64,000 bases of DNA, from positions 1-64,000 of the forward strand of contig NZ_JXUW01000014.1 in assembly GCF_000949255.1 (NCBI RefSeq), read 5' to 3'. The number at the start of each line of letters is the position of its first letter. The first letter of the stretch is position 1. The stretch is from Ferrimicrobium acidiphilum DSM 19497. GTDB lineage: Bacteria; Actinomycetota; Acidimicrobiia; Acidimicrobiales; Acidimicrobiaceae. The notes below the pieces were generated by a model. The model was not told the DNA's origin, searched no databases, and saw only the letters and a program-made list of their open reading frames with translations. This document shows positions 7,248-16,441 of this stretch, piece after piece. The position numbers and the translations under genes were made by a program.

Positions 7248-8716
7248 GGCGACGTATCACTCTAGTAGGCGCATTGTTTTTGTTGATCTTTGCGTTGCTG
7301 TTCCTTCAGCTGAACGATCTTCAGATCGCGAAGGCTAATAGTCTTGCCAACGCGCCGGGGAACTATTCCGCGATCATCAAGGCGTTTTCGACGCCGCGTG
7401 GTCAGATCTTAACTGCGAACGGTCAGGTGATGGCGGGCTCTGTACCCTCCACTTCGCAATACAAGTACCAACGCGTCTACCCCCATGGCTCCCTCTACGC
7501 TGACGTGACTGGTTACTACTCGCTGATCTATGGAACTTCAGGACTCGAGTACGAGTACAACAAGTATCTCCAAGGTCACATAGCAGCGCCGAGTTCGCTA
7601 GGTCAGCTCTTTACTAAGAGTTACACCACCGATTCTGTAGTCACCACGTTGCAATCCAGCTTGCAACAGACGGCGTACAAGGCACTGGGTTCGCTCAAGG
7701 GCGCTGTCGTCGCCCTTAACCCAAAGACTGGAGCCGTGTTGGCGATGGCGTCGAATCCAACCTATAATCCGGCCCCATTGGCGTCTGCGAACGGAACCAC
7801 GGAGCAGAATGCTTGGAAGAGTTACATCTCAAACTCGCAGCAGCCACTCTTGAATCGAGCGATCTCACGTGCCTATCCACCCGGTTCGACCTTTAAGATT
7901 GTCACGACGTCTGCCATATTCGACCATGATCCGAAGTTGGCTCGCGTCAACTTCCCACCAGTAGCCACGATTGCGCTTCCGCAGACCAGCCATCATCTGC
8001 ATAATTATGCCTATGAGGTGTGCGGAGGTGAGCTCCCGGTGCTCTTGGCGGTATCATGTGACACCGGTTTCGCACAGATCGGCCTGCGCCTAGGGGCCTC
8101 GAACCTCCATAACGAAGCCGAGAAGTTCGGCTTCAATCAGGTCCCTCCGATCGATCTACCTGGAGCGGCCGCTTCCACCTTCCCCTCCACCTCTTTCTTC
8201 TCGCAGAATCTTCCCCAGCTTGCGTTTTCAGCAATTGGCCAGGGAAATGATCAGGCGACTGCGTTGCAGATGGCCTTGGTTGGAGCTGGGATTGCAAATA
8301 ACGGTACTATCATGGCTCCGCATCTACTTGGGCGTGTCATCTCGAGCCAGGACGCCACCGTTACCTCGTTCCAACCCAAAGTGTGGAAGGTTGCTACATC
8401 GCCATCGACCGCTGCCAAGGTCACTCAGCTGATGGTGGGCGTAGTAAAGAGCGGTACAGCGGCCGGTATTGCGCTGCCAGGGATACAGATTGCTGCGAAG
8501 ACAGGCACAGCTCAGACGACGTTGACTAGCCACTCCAACATCGTTGGACAGTCAGACAACTGGATGGTTGCGTTTGCGCCAGCTCAGAATCCAAAGATCG
8601 CTGTCGCAGTCGTCGTGCCCAAGCAGCCGGGTCTCTCGGCTAATCCAACGGGAGCACAGTATGCAGGGCCGATTGTGAAGGCAATGCTTGCAGCAGCGCT
8701 AGGAGTCAAATCGTGA
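7244..8716 (+). CDS. pbpA: penicillin-binding protein, PbpA-type transpeptidase
   Basis: A 490-residue class B penicillin-binding protein. One N-terminal membrane helix (about residues 5-22) precedes a dimerisation-type region with the TPRGQILTANG motif (about 50-60) and the transpeptidase domain: SxxK as Ser215-Thr-Phe-Lys218 and KTG as Lys419-Thr-Gly. The middle motif, normally SxN, reads Ser271-Cys-Asp273, so Asn is replaced by Asp (codon GAC). It cross-links peptidoglycan on the outer face of the membrane and is expected to work with a SEDS polymerase, whose gene is missing from its usual place just upstream. ATGA overlap with pstP indicates translational coupling. Confidence 0.92.
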   Translation: MRRRITLVGALFLLIFALLFLQLNDLQIAKANSLANAPGNYSAIIKAFSTPRGQILTANGQVMAGSVPSTSQYKYQRVYPHGSLYADVTGYYSLIYGTSGLEYEYNKYLQGHIAAPSSLGQLFTKSYTTDSVVTTLQSSLQQTAYKALGSLKGAVVALNPKTGAVLAMASNPTYNPAPLASANGTTEQNAWKSYISNSQQPLLNRAISRAYPPGSTFKIVTTSAIFDHDPKLARVNFPPVATIALPQTSHHLHNYAYEVCGGELPVLLAVSCDTGFAQIGLRLGASNLHNEAEKFGFNQVPPIDLPGAAASTFPSTSFFSQNLPQLAFSAIGQGNDQATALQMALVGAGIANNGTIMAPHLLGRVISSQDATVTSFQPKVWKVATSPSTAAKVTQLMVGVVKSGTAAGIALPGIQIAAKTGTAQTTLTSHSNIVGQSDNWMVAFAPAQNPKIAVAVVVPKQPGLSANPTGAQYAGPIVKAMLAAALGVKS

Positions 8717-8728
8717 AAGTTGGGCTAG

Positions 8729-10711
8729 ATGACTGAAGACCAGCAGGGTCAAACCTTTGGAACACGCTATCGTCCAGAGCGTTTGATTGCTCGTGGTGGA
8801 ATGGCCGATGTGTACGAGGCGCGTGATCTACTCCTGGATCGACTTGTCGCGCTAAAGGTTCTGTTCCCCGAACTCTCCACCAACCCCACCTTTGTGGAGC
8901 GATTTAGGAGAGAGGCACAGTCGGCGGCTGCGCTTTCACACCCCAACATCGTCTCTGTTTATGATTGGGGCCCGGCGAACTCCACCTACTTCATCGCCAT
9001 GGAGTTGGTGACTGGATCCACACTCGCCGACGTCATCCGTGAGTCGGGCACGGTAGCGCCTGGCCGCGCAGCCGTTATTGGAGCCGATGTCGCTCTCGCT
9101 CTCGCCTTCGCCCATCGTCACGGAGTTGTACATCGTGACATCAAGCCATCGAATGTTCTGTTGACAGAGGATGGCATGGTTAAGGTCGCCGATTTTGGGA
9201 TCGCTCGGGCGGTTACAAATGACGAGGATCTTACTCAAACTGGAGCGGTACTCGGGACTGCAACCTACATCTCACCGGAACAGGCACGGGGCGAGGACCT
9301 CGACGGACGAAGTGACGTCTACTCACTCGGAATCGTCATGTATGAGATGCTGACCGGTACGGCCCCTTTCCTTGCGGAGACGCCGATCGCGGTGGCGTAC
9401 AAGCATGTGACCGAGCGCCCAGCGGCTCCGCGTTCGATAAATCCATCGATTCCGCCCGCACTCGAGACTATTGTGCTGAAGTGTCTACAAAAGGATCGGG
9501 CCAATCGCTACAGCGACGCTGGCGAGCTTCGTTCTGATTTACTTCGTTTTCTCGATGACCGTCCTATCCGAGCCGGAACCGTCGAGATGGCGGCCGTGGC
9601 CGAGACGACGTTGCTTGCCGCTGGAGTCACGACGGCCGGTCCGAGGACCCAGTTTATCTCGCCGATCGAATCCACCTCGTCTATCCCCATTGTTGGTGCC
9701 AACTCGACCCAACCCAAGCGTCGCCATCGTGTCTGGCCGTGGATCTTGCTGCTGATAATAATTCTCCTGCTTGCAGCCGCAGGTATCATTTTCGGTAAGA
9801 AACTCCTGGCCTCACATGCAAGGCCGAAGCCGACTGTGACGACTGTTCTGGTACCAAATGTGACCGGAGCTGGTGAACAGGGCGCGACTTCGGCGTTAAC
9901 GCGAGCTGGCCTGCAGTCCAATATTCAGTTTAGGAACTCGTCACAGTCCTCTGGCACTGTGATCGGTGAGAGTCCGAGGGGAGGGTCTCGCGCAAAGAAG
10001 GGGTCAACGGTGACGTTGCTGGTATCAAGCGGTCCGGCATCGGTTACCGTCCCAAATGTGAAGGGACAATCATCTGCGACAGCTGAGTCGACGCTCTTGG
10101 CGAAGAGCTTCAATGTCTCAACGAACTATAAGCATGCATCGGCTTCGCAGGGGACGGTCATCGGTGAATCACCAGCCGCTGGTCAGTCGGTGGCTAAGGG
10201 TTCAACCGTCATTTTGACGGTTTCAAGTGGCCCGTCTCAGTTGACAGTTCCAAACGTTGCAGGCGACAGTCTTGCTACCGCCTCTAATAAGCTCGGATCT
10301 GACGGGTTGCAGGTGGGTAGCGTTAGCTACCAGACGAGCAACTCGGTGCCAAGTGGAGACGTGATATCTACCTCGCCGTCCTCCGGCTCCCAGGTGGCAC
10401 CGAATAGCTCAGTGAACCTCACTGTCTCGTCAGGGAGTTCGACGGCGGTGCCTAACGTTGCTGGGGATACCGTTGCAAAGGCGACGACAACCCTGCAAAA
10501 TGCCGGTTTTACCGTTGCGTCCCAGAACCAATACCAGACGAGTTCTACGGTGCCAAGTGGAGACGTGATCTCGACGACGCCCGCGTCTGGGACTCAGGAA
10601 CCCGCAGGTACCTCAATTACGCTTACGGTTTCTAGTGGGTCGTCCCCGACGAGTCCGACCAGTCCTGGTAGCGGTGGCGGCGGCTCTGGTCCGCCCTCCG
10701 CATCCGGTTGA
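8729..10711 (+). CDS. pknB: PknB-type Ser/Thr kinase with four PASTA domains
   Basis: A 660-residue transmembrane receptor kinase. The kinase domain covers about residues 14-275, with Lys43 in VALKVL, catalytic HRDIKPSN (Asp137), DFG at 155-157 and an activation loop TQTGAVLGTATYISPE whose threonines match the autophosphorylated pair of mycobacterial PknB. A juxtamembrane linker and one helix (about 336-355) lead to four extracellular PASTA repeats (about 374-437, 441-505, 507-570, 573-636), each beginning VPNV, followed by a Gly/Ser/Pro tail. The PASTA repeats sense muropeptides or lipid II in related kinases. It closes the operon 12 bases after pbpA. The second kinase, pknA, common in this operon, is absent, so this kinase probably acts alone here. 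Confidence 0.95.
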   Translation: MTEDQQGQTFGTRYRPERLIARGGMADVYEARDLLLDRLVALKVLFPELSTNPTFVERFRREAQSAAALSHPNIVSVYDWGPANSTYFIAMELVTGSTLADVIRESGTVAPGRAAVIGADVALALAFAHRHGVVHRDIKPSNVLLTEDGMVKVADFGIARAVTNDEDLTQTGAVLGTATYISPEQARGEDLDGRSDVYSLGIVMYEMLTGTAPFLAETPIAVAYKHVTERPAAPRSINPSIPPALETIVLKCLQKDRANRYSDAGELRSDLLRFLDDRPIRAGTVEMAAVAETTLLAAGVTTAGPRTQFISPIESTSSIPIVGANSTQPKRRHRVWPWILLLIIILLLAAAGIIFGKKLLASHARPKPTVTTVLVPNVTGAGEQGATSALTRAGLQSNIQFRNSSQSSGTVIGESPRGGSRAKKGSTVTLLVSSGPASVTVPNVKGQSSATAESTLLAKSFNVSTNYKHASASQGTVIGESPAAGQSVAKGSTVILTVSSGPSQLTVPNVAGDSLATASNKLGSDGLQVGSVSYQTSNSVPSGDVISTSPSSGSQVAPNSSVNLTVSSGSSTAVPNVAGDTVAKATTTLQNAGFTVASQNQYQTSSTVPSGDVISTTPASGTQEPAGTSITLTVSSGSSPTSPTSPGSGGGGSGPPSASG

Positions 10712-10855
10712 CCTGAACTGAGCACCGTCTGAAGTTAGCAGGTTTTGCCACTTCTCGGTAAGAGGTTCGTCGTCTTGGCAGTCACAATTTGTGTCGCGTG
10801 TTAGCTCACTGCTATCAGGTAGTGGACGCAGCGTGCTGACACCACTCCGCGAATG

Positions 10856-11425
10856 TCATTGGTTAAGAAAGTTGCTGATCATCTGAAGCCCGTCATCGGA
10901 GAGGATGGATTCTGGATGAAACTGTACTCCCTCAATCGGATACCTCCGATGGCGAAGGCCCATGATGATCCCGTCTGAAGTGGTACTAGTGATCGTTAGA
11001 TCGGAAGGCGTTGTGGCTGGATCCACGACGAGCGAATGATATCTCGTCACAGTGAGCTGAGGAGCGAGGCCGCGAAAAACCCCGGCACCATCGTGGGTGA
11101 TCAGCGAGGTGCGCCCGTGCATCACTTTCTGAGCACGGACGACGCTTGCTCCGAAGTACTCGCCGATCAGTTGGTGACCGAGACAGACGCCGAGGATCGG
11201 GAGATCGCGGTGATTTGCGAGCATGGCGAGTCCGCCTCGCGATGACGACGGTCGACCTGGTCCGGGTGAGATGATGACCGCCTCAGAGGTTCCAATCAAC
11301 TCCGGGTTATCGGCGATAGTGTCCTCTCGGATGACGGTAGGTATAGCGCCGAGCTTACCCACGTACTGTGAGAGGTTGTAGACGAACGAGTCGTAGTTGT
11401 CGATGATGAGAACGTTGCGGAGCAC
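10856..11425 (-). CDS. trpG: glutamine amidotransferase component II (TrpG/PabA)
   Basis: A 189-residue class I glutamine amidotransferase that supplies ammonia to anthranilate synthase or aminodeoxychorismate synthase. The triad is visible: nucleophile Cys81 in GVCLGHQLIGEYFG and His-Glu in GVQFHPESIL; the oxyanion loop ISPGPGRP is at about 52-59. A longer frame reaches 11500, but the GTG at 11425 is preferred because it gives the family-standard N-terminus (NVLIIDNYDSF) and has TACGAT seven bases upstream; the ATG at 11434 is the alternative. In Mycobacterium tuberculosis trpG is likewise the convergent neighbour of pknB, so location supports orthology. Which synthase it serves cannot be told. 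Confidence 0.92.
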   Translation of the reverse strand: MLRNVLIIDNYDSFVYNLSQYVGKLGAIPTVIREDTIADNPELIGTSEAVIISPGPGRPSSSRGGLAMLANHRDLPILGVCLGHQLIGEYFGASVVRAQKVMHGRTSLITHDGAGVFRGLAPQLTVTRYHSLVVDPATTPSDLTITSTTSDGIIMGLRHRRYPIEGVQFHPESILSDDGLQMISNFLNQ

Positions 11426-11432
11426 CCTTATC

Positions 11433-11438
11433 ATCGTA
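11433..11438 (-). promoter_or_regulatory. -10 hexamer for trpG (leaderless)
   Basis: TACGAT on the minus strand, seven bases before the GTG at 11425. No Shine-Dalgarno lies at a useful distance from that start. Confidence 0.4.
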
Positions 11439-11777
11439 GCTACACTCTGACAGCAGGTGAACCGCCACCCTCGAAGCAAGTCGAAAACGGTCGCCCACAT
11501 TCTCCGCTAGAGACTCTCGCTGCTGAGAAGGGTTCTCAGCTAGATACATCTCTACCTTGGCTTCGGTTGGTTCATCACATTCCGGAGATTTCGATTGTTG
11601 TCGTAGATGACGCACACGCTAGGTTGCGCCATCGTTATTTGAGCGCTTTCGGGTGCGCAGCTGTCATGTTTGTTGATGGTGCACCGGCAACGGCTTGAAC
11701 AGCCATCAGCAGAGCATCAGCTGTCTATGGATACACCTACAGGGCTCACACTGACTCATCAGCGTGATGAGGAGCGT
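11439..11777. other. intergenic region between trpG and thiolase
   Basis: No complete gene is seen. On the plus strand a frame open from about 11410 to TGA 11696-11698 contains a stretch that resembles the first strand and helix of a response-regulator receiver domain (see the separate entry). The rest shows nothing recognisable. Confidence 0.4.
11567..11698 (+). pseudogene. possible truncated response-regulator receiver fragment
   Basis: In the plus frame from a TTG at 11567 the product contains ISIVVVDDAHARLRHRYLSA followed by a short strand and VDG, then a TGA after 43 codons. A hydrophobic strand, a double Asp and a basic helix are how receiver domains begin, but the phosphoacceptor strand and everything after it are missing. 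There is no ribosome site or good start. It could be a decayed regulator gene or a chance frame. Confidence 0.25.
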
Positions 11778-12956
11778 CTAACCCAGCCGCTCAATCACAT
11801 AAGCATTGGCCATACCGCCACCCTCACACATCGTCTGAAGACCATAACGACCACCAGTGCGCTCGAGTTCATTGACTAGGGTTGCCAAGAGTCGTGTTCC
11901 TGAAGCGCCAAGAGGGTGCCCCAAGGCGATAGCTCCTCCGTTTACGTTGACACGATCTGGATCAGGGTGGAGTTCGTTGGCCCAGGCTAGAACGACCGAG
12001 GCGAAGGCCTCATTGATCTCGACGAGGTCAATCTGATCGAGGCTGAGGTTGGCTTTAGCCAGCACTCGTTCGGTCGCGGGGATCGGAGCGGTCAGCATGA
12101 GGATGGGGTCAGAACCCACTACGGCGAATGAGACGAAACGCGCACGTGGAGTTAGACCTAGTTGTTCGGCACGTTCACTACTCATGATGAGTGCAGCGGA
12201 TGCCCCATCGGTGATCTGAGATGAGTTCCCGGCGGTAATCTTGCCATCCTCTTTGAATGCGGGGCGAAGGCCAGCGAGCGCATCAAGGGAGGTGTCTGGC
12301 CGGATCCCCTCATCGACATCGAGGACAGTCCCTGTCGGTCGTCCTTCTGAGTCGCGAACATCGATGGGCAACAGTTCATGTTTGAATCGCCCCTCGACTG
12401 TGGCCTTAGCAGCGCGTTGTTGGCTCTGGAGGGCAAAACTGTCGAGATCTTGACGACTGAATCCCCACTTTTCGGCGATCAACTCAGCAGAGATACCTTG
12501 ATGAACGAGCCCACCACGGTCGCTATAGCGAGACGCCAGGGTTGGTCCAAACGGTACACCTGGACCCTGTCCCATTGATGACCCCATTGGAACGCGACTC
12601 ATCGACTCGACACCACCAGCTATGACAACGTCGGCTGCCCCTGAAATGATGGCTTGTGCTGCGAACGCAGCAGCCTGCTGCGAGGATCCACACTGTCGAT
12701 CGACGGTTGTGCCTGGCACCGACTCGGGCAGATGGGCGGCCAGAACAGCGTTGCGAGCGATGTTCGCCGACTGTTCGCCAACTTGGCTCACGCAGCCAAA
12801 AATGACATCGTCAATGATCTGTGGATCTATTGTGGTGCGTTCCAAGATCCCATTGATCACGAAGGCTGCTAGGTCCACTGCGTGCCAGCCGGCAAGGCTG
12901 CCATTTCGTCTCCCTCCAGGTGTACGGACGATATCAACAATCACTGCATCACGCAT
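11778..12956 (-). CDS. thiolase (acetyl-CoA acyltransferase, FadA-like)
   Basis: A 392-residue thiolase that transfers an acyl group between CoA thioesters, cleaving 3-ketoacyl-CoA in beta-oxidation or condensing acetyl-CoA. Acylated nucleophile Cys89 is in DRQCGSSQQ; His is in [16 protein letters not shown]; the second Cys is in TMCEGGGMANA near the C-terminus. The DRQCGSSQ form resembles degradative FadA/steroid-type thiolases more than the biosynthetic enzyme at 29.8 kb, which has NKVCLSG. GAAAGGG upstream supports the ATG at 12956. It stands alone on its strand between trpG and ade, so the pathway is uncertain. Confidence 0.88.
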   Translation of the reverse strand: MRDAVIVDIVRTPGGRRNGSLAGWHAVDLAAFVINGILERTTIDPQIIDDVIFGCVSQVGEQSANIARNAVLAAHLPESVPGTTVDRQCGSSQQAAAFAAQAIISGAADVVIAGGVESMSRVPMGSSMGQGPGVPFGPTLASRYSDRGGLVHQGISAELIAEKWGFSRQDLDSFALQSQQRAAKATVEGRFKHELLPIDVRDSEGRPTGTVLDVDEGIRPDTSLDALAGLRPAFKEDGKITAGNSSQITDGASAALIMSSERAEQLGLTPRARFVSFAVVGSDPILMLTAPIPATERVLAKANLSLDQIDLVEINEAFASVVLAWANELHPDPDRVNVNGGAIALGHPLGASGTRLLATLVNELERTGGRYGLQTMCEGGGMANAYVIERLG

Positions 12957-13053
12957 GATCTACCCTTTCGCATTCAACTCCTCCTACTGTAGCTGAGCCA
13001 GGCCGATTGTGCACGACAGCTCCTCAGCGCAGATCTAACACCATCGAGTCTGA

Positions 13054-14781
13054 TTAGTCAACGATGAGTGGTGTGACTGCAAATCGCTCAACATCGATGA
13101 GCCCATGATCGGTGAGCTTCAAGGCAGGTATTACCGATAGGCCAAGGAACGAGAGTGTCATAAAGGGAGCGTCTAACGACGAGCCGAGGACCTGTCTTAC
13201 GACATTCTGCGCATAAGCAACTTGTCTACCAAGCTCTTCTGCTGGCAAATCAGCCATAAGACCTGCGATTGGTAGCCTGACTTCGGCGAGTATGTCGCCG
13301 TTCAGACAGACCGCTTGGCCGCCACCAGTCGAAGCGATGTGATTGGCGGCTACCGCCATGTCGTGACGCCCCTGATCTGAGTTCGCTCCAACGACCATGA
13401 GGTTGTGGGCGTCATGGGCAACCGTCGAGGCTATTGCTCCCCGGGCTAGTCCGAAACCTTTGAGATAGCCGTGCCCACGTCGGCCTGTGCCCAGATGACG
13501 TTCAATAACCGTTAGTTGGTTGAGTGTCGAGTCGTCCTCAGCGATGGTGACAATCTCCGATCCTGTCAACAGTGAATGCTCGAAGACCTGGATTACACGA
13601 ACGCTCTGGCCAGGGGAGACGTCGATTTTAAAGCTGTCTGCCGTGAGACTCTCTTTGAGGTGGACGGTGCCTAGGAGTACTGGCAATGGCTTGACGTGGT
13701 CGATGGGCGCAACCAGCCTACCGTGACGAGCGACTACGTCTCCGTGCTGAATGACCATCTCTGGTACGAGGCGATCCATGGACTCGTAGATATTGAGATC
13801 AGCCTGGTATCCCGGAGCTACAATCCCTAAGTGGTCGAAACCATGGTAGTCAGCCGCATTCATAGTGGCCATCGTGAGGGCATCTTCTAGCGAGATGCCT
13901 GCCTCGATGGCGACCTCGATACAGTGGTTGATATGTCCATGGTCGACGATGAGGTCGGGTTCGCGATCGTCGCTGCATAACGCGACTCGACTGGTCCCAT
14001 GGTCGATTACAGTCCTAGCAAAGCTGGCGAGATTTTGGCTTGCTGAACCGTGCCGCAGGAAGACCCACATCCCTTTGCGCCTCTTCTCCACGACCTCATC
14101 GTATGTGAGCATCTCGTGATCTGATTCGATACCGGCGCAGAGATAGGTGTCGAGTAGTCGGCCAGTGACACCCGGGGCATGGCCATCAACCCTGTGTACG
14201 CCGGCGGCTGTGATTTTGGCGAGCAGTTCAGGATGACCAGCTATCACCGCCGGGAAATTCATAACCTCGGCGAGACCTATGCCGTTCGTGTCGGCTAGTA
14301 CTTGTTGGATGTCATCGAGGTCGAAGCGGGCTCCAGGGCTCTCGAACTGGGAAGCGGGAACGCAGGATGATGCTGAAAATCCGAAGGTGAATGGAAGCCC
14401 TCGTGTGGCCTCTATCATCGCCATAACCCCAGTCGAACCAAGAACATTGGCCATTTCATGAGGATCGTTGGCAACGGCGGTGGTACCCCACGGCAGGACG
14501 GCGGCGACAAAGTGGGGGATCCAAAGCTTGGTCGACTCGATGTGCATGTGGGCGTCTATGAAACCTGGAGTAGCAGATGCCCCATCAAGATCAATGGTTG
14601 CACGAGCGTCACGCGCTCCCCAACCCACGACGGTTCCATCCGCGATCGCGATGTCGGTGGTGATCCACTCCTTGGTGGTCGGCACGAAGAGATGAACGTT
14701 TTGAAGAAGGAGATCACAAAGAGCATCACCACGAGCCTTTGCGAGAAGACGGGACGAATGCCGGCGATGTTGTTCGAACAC
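13054..14781 (-). CDS. ade: adenine deaminase
   Basis: A 575-residue amidohydrolase-fold adenine deaminase, which converts adenine to hypoxanthine and ammonia in purine salvage. The metal-binding HxH is seen in PGFIDAHMHIES (about residues 94-105), with downstream LRHGSASQN, CSDDREPD and DGHAPG motifs of the family and the C-terminal ADLPAEE region. Length fits bacterial Ade (about 550-590). The GTG start at 14781 lacks a Shine-Dalgarno but has TAAACT exactly six bases upstream. It is divergent from an NCS1-type nucleobase permease 129 bases away, which makes a natural uptake-and-deamination pair. Confidence 0.93.
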   Translation of the reverse strand: MFEQHRRHSSRLLAKARGDALCDLLLQNVHLFVPTTKEWITTDIAIADGTVVGWGARDARATIDLDGASATPGFIDAHMHIESTKLWIPHFVAAVLPWGTTAVANDPHEMANVLGSTGVMAMIEATRGLPFTFGFSASSCVPASQFESPGARFDLDDIQQVLADTNGIGLAEVMNFPAVIAGHPELLAKITAAGVHRVDGHAPGVTGRLLDTYLCAGIESDHEMLTYDEVVEKRRKGMWVFLRHGSASQNLASFARTVIDHGTSRVALCSDDREPDLIVDHGHINHCIEVAIEAGISLEDALTMATMNAADYHGFDHLGIVAPGYQADLNIYESMDRLVPEMVIQHGDVVARHGRLVAPIDHVKPLPVLLGTVHLKESLTADSFKIDVSPGQSVRVIQVFEHSLLTGSEIVTIAEDDSTLNQLTVIERHLGTGRRGHGYLKGFGLARGAIASTVAHDAHNLMVVGANSDQGRHDMAVAANHIASTGGGQAVCLNGDILAEVRLPIAGLMADLPAEELGRQVAYAQNVVRQVLGSSLDAPFMTLSFLGLSVIPALKLTDHGLIDVERFAVTPLIVD

Positions 14782-14787
14782 TGTTTT

Positions 14788-14793
14788 AGTTTA
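14788..14793 (-). promoter_or_regulatory. -10 hexamer for ade (leaderless)
   Basis: TAAACT on the minus strand followed by AAAACA and the GTG start of ade at 14781, a six-base spacing. Confidence 0.5.
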
Positions 14794-14909
14794 GTTGCCC
14801 TTGGATGACTATGAGAGGACATGGGAGTTCATCGTTCTGTCACAGACAGTGCCTACATCATCCGGTACGCTAGTGTCATGTCGTCGCCGTTTGGTTGGAG
14901 AGGTTGGCC

Positions 14910-16325
14910 ATGAAGAAGGTATCTGAGGCGGCTGTCGAGGAGGCTGGGAGCCTGATCGAGACGCGAGGAATTGACTATATCCCAGAGTCGGAGCGATGGG
15001 CACGACCTCGAGATCTGTTCTGGATGTGGGCGGGAGCTCTGTTCAACGTTGAGTATGTCGTCTATGGTGCACTCGCCATGAGCTTTGGACTCTCGTTTGC
15101 TCAAGCTGTGGGCATAATATTGATAGGCAACCTCTCCTTCTTTCTGCTTGGCCTCACCAGCCTGCAAGGGCCCGATGCTGGTACTACGACCTTTACGATC
15201 AATCGCGCCGCCTTTGGCCCCAACGGCTCCAGGCTGCTGGCGCTCTTTAACTGGCTGACCCAAGTTGGGTTCGAGACCGAGGGGCTGGCCTTAATCGTAC
15301 TCGCAGCCATCGCTCTGTTTCATCAAGGTGGGATCAACGCCGGTACCGGTTTGAAACTGGTATTCATCATCGTGGCGGCACTGATCCAGCTCGTACTCCC
15401 ATTGTTTGGCCATGGCGCGATTCTGCGAACCATGCGTATCCTCTCAGTACCGTTCTTGATTTTGTTCGCTTTGATGGCGGGGCTTTCGTTAGGAAAACTG
15501 AACGTGCACTCGGTGGCTCATGGGGCAAGCTGGCAGGTCATGTTCGCTGTTCTCGCCGTGATTATCTCGACTTCTGGTCTCGGTTGGACTGAGAATGGGA
15601 ATGATTTTTCTCGCTATCTGCCTCGTAGCGCATCCAAGACCAAGACGGTCTTGTGGGTGTTTCTGGGTACCGCGATCCCATCGATTCTGTTGATGGTTCT
15701 CGGGGCAGCAATTTTCACTTTTGTGCCGAGTGCGACGAATCCAATAAGTGGGCTCCCGCAAGCCTTCCCAGCCTGGTTTCTCACCCCATACCTGTTGATC
15801 GCCATTTTGCAGTTGTTTGCGATCAATAGCCTTGACCTATACTCCTCCGGGGTGACACTTCAGGCACTTGGATTGAAGCTCTCCCGACTTCAGGCCGTTG
15901 TTCTAGACACTGTCATCTGCGCAGCACTCACGGCTTATGCAACGTTTTCGAATAGCTTTAATACGCTACTTGGAGACTTTGTCCTCTTCATTATCGTCTG
16001 GGTTGCGCCTTGGACAGCGATCTATTTGGTTGACTGGTTACTAAGACGTCGACGTTATGATGCCCACGCTCTTCAACAGGAGCGTGGCGGCTTGTACTGG
16101 TCGAACAAGGGAGTGCACTGGCCGGCGATCATCGCCCAGATTCTCGGTATGCTCGCATCGCTGTCGGCGATCAACACTACCATCTTTGTCGGCCCGCTCT
16201 CTAGGGCGAGCGGAGGTGCTGACTTCTCAGTCTTCACCGGCATTATCGTGGCGGCAGTCGTCTATTGGCTGCTTGCACGCAATCTGGGTCGGCCACAAAC
16301 CCTGGAGGTTGAGAGCCAAGCTTAA
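14910..16325 (+). CDS. NCS1-family nucleobase:cation symporter
   Basis: A 471-residue permease of the NCS1 family (purine/cytosine/allantoin transporters) with about twelve hydrophobic segments, beginning after the polar stretch ESERWARPRDLFWMWAGALF typical of the first helix region. It imports nucleobases with H+ or Na+. The ATG at 14910 is preferred to a TTG at 14895 because GGAGAGG (14898-14904) lies at correct distance from the ATG. Its divergence from adenine deaminase suggests that adenine or another purine is the substrate, but NCS1 specificity cannot be read directly. Confidence 0.88.
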   Translation: MKKVSEAAVEEAGSLIETRGIDYIPESERWARPRDLFWMWAGALFNVEYVVYGALAMSFGLSFAQAVGIILIGNLSFFLLGLTSLQGPDAGTTTFTINRAAFGPNGSRLLALFNWLTQVGFETEGLALIVLAAIALFHQGGINAGTGLKLVFIIVAALIQLVLPLFGHGAILRTMRILSVPFLILFALMAGLSLGKLNVHSVAHGASWQVMFAVLAVIISTSGLGWTENGNDFSRYLPRSASKTKTVLWVFLGTAIPSILLMVLGAAIFTFVPSATNPISGLPQAFPAWFLTPYLLIAILQLFAINSLDLYSSGVTLQALGLKLSRLQAVVLDTVICAALTAYATFSNSFNTLLGDFVLFIIVWVAPWTAIYLVDWLLRRRRYDAHALQQERGGLYWSNKGVHWPAIIAQILGMLASLSAINTTIFVGPLSRASGGADFSVFTGIIVAAVVYWLLARNLGRPQTLEVESQA

Positions 16326-16441
16326 CAGGCCTAGCGTTTTAGGAGTCGTTTCGCATGGATGCCGGTCGGCCGTGACTCGACATCTTGGAGTCGCTGGCAC
16401 CAACTCCGCTGGATGTTGGAAGGTGATGGTAGAGTGTAGTC

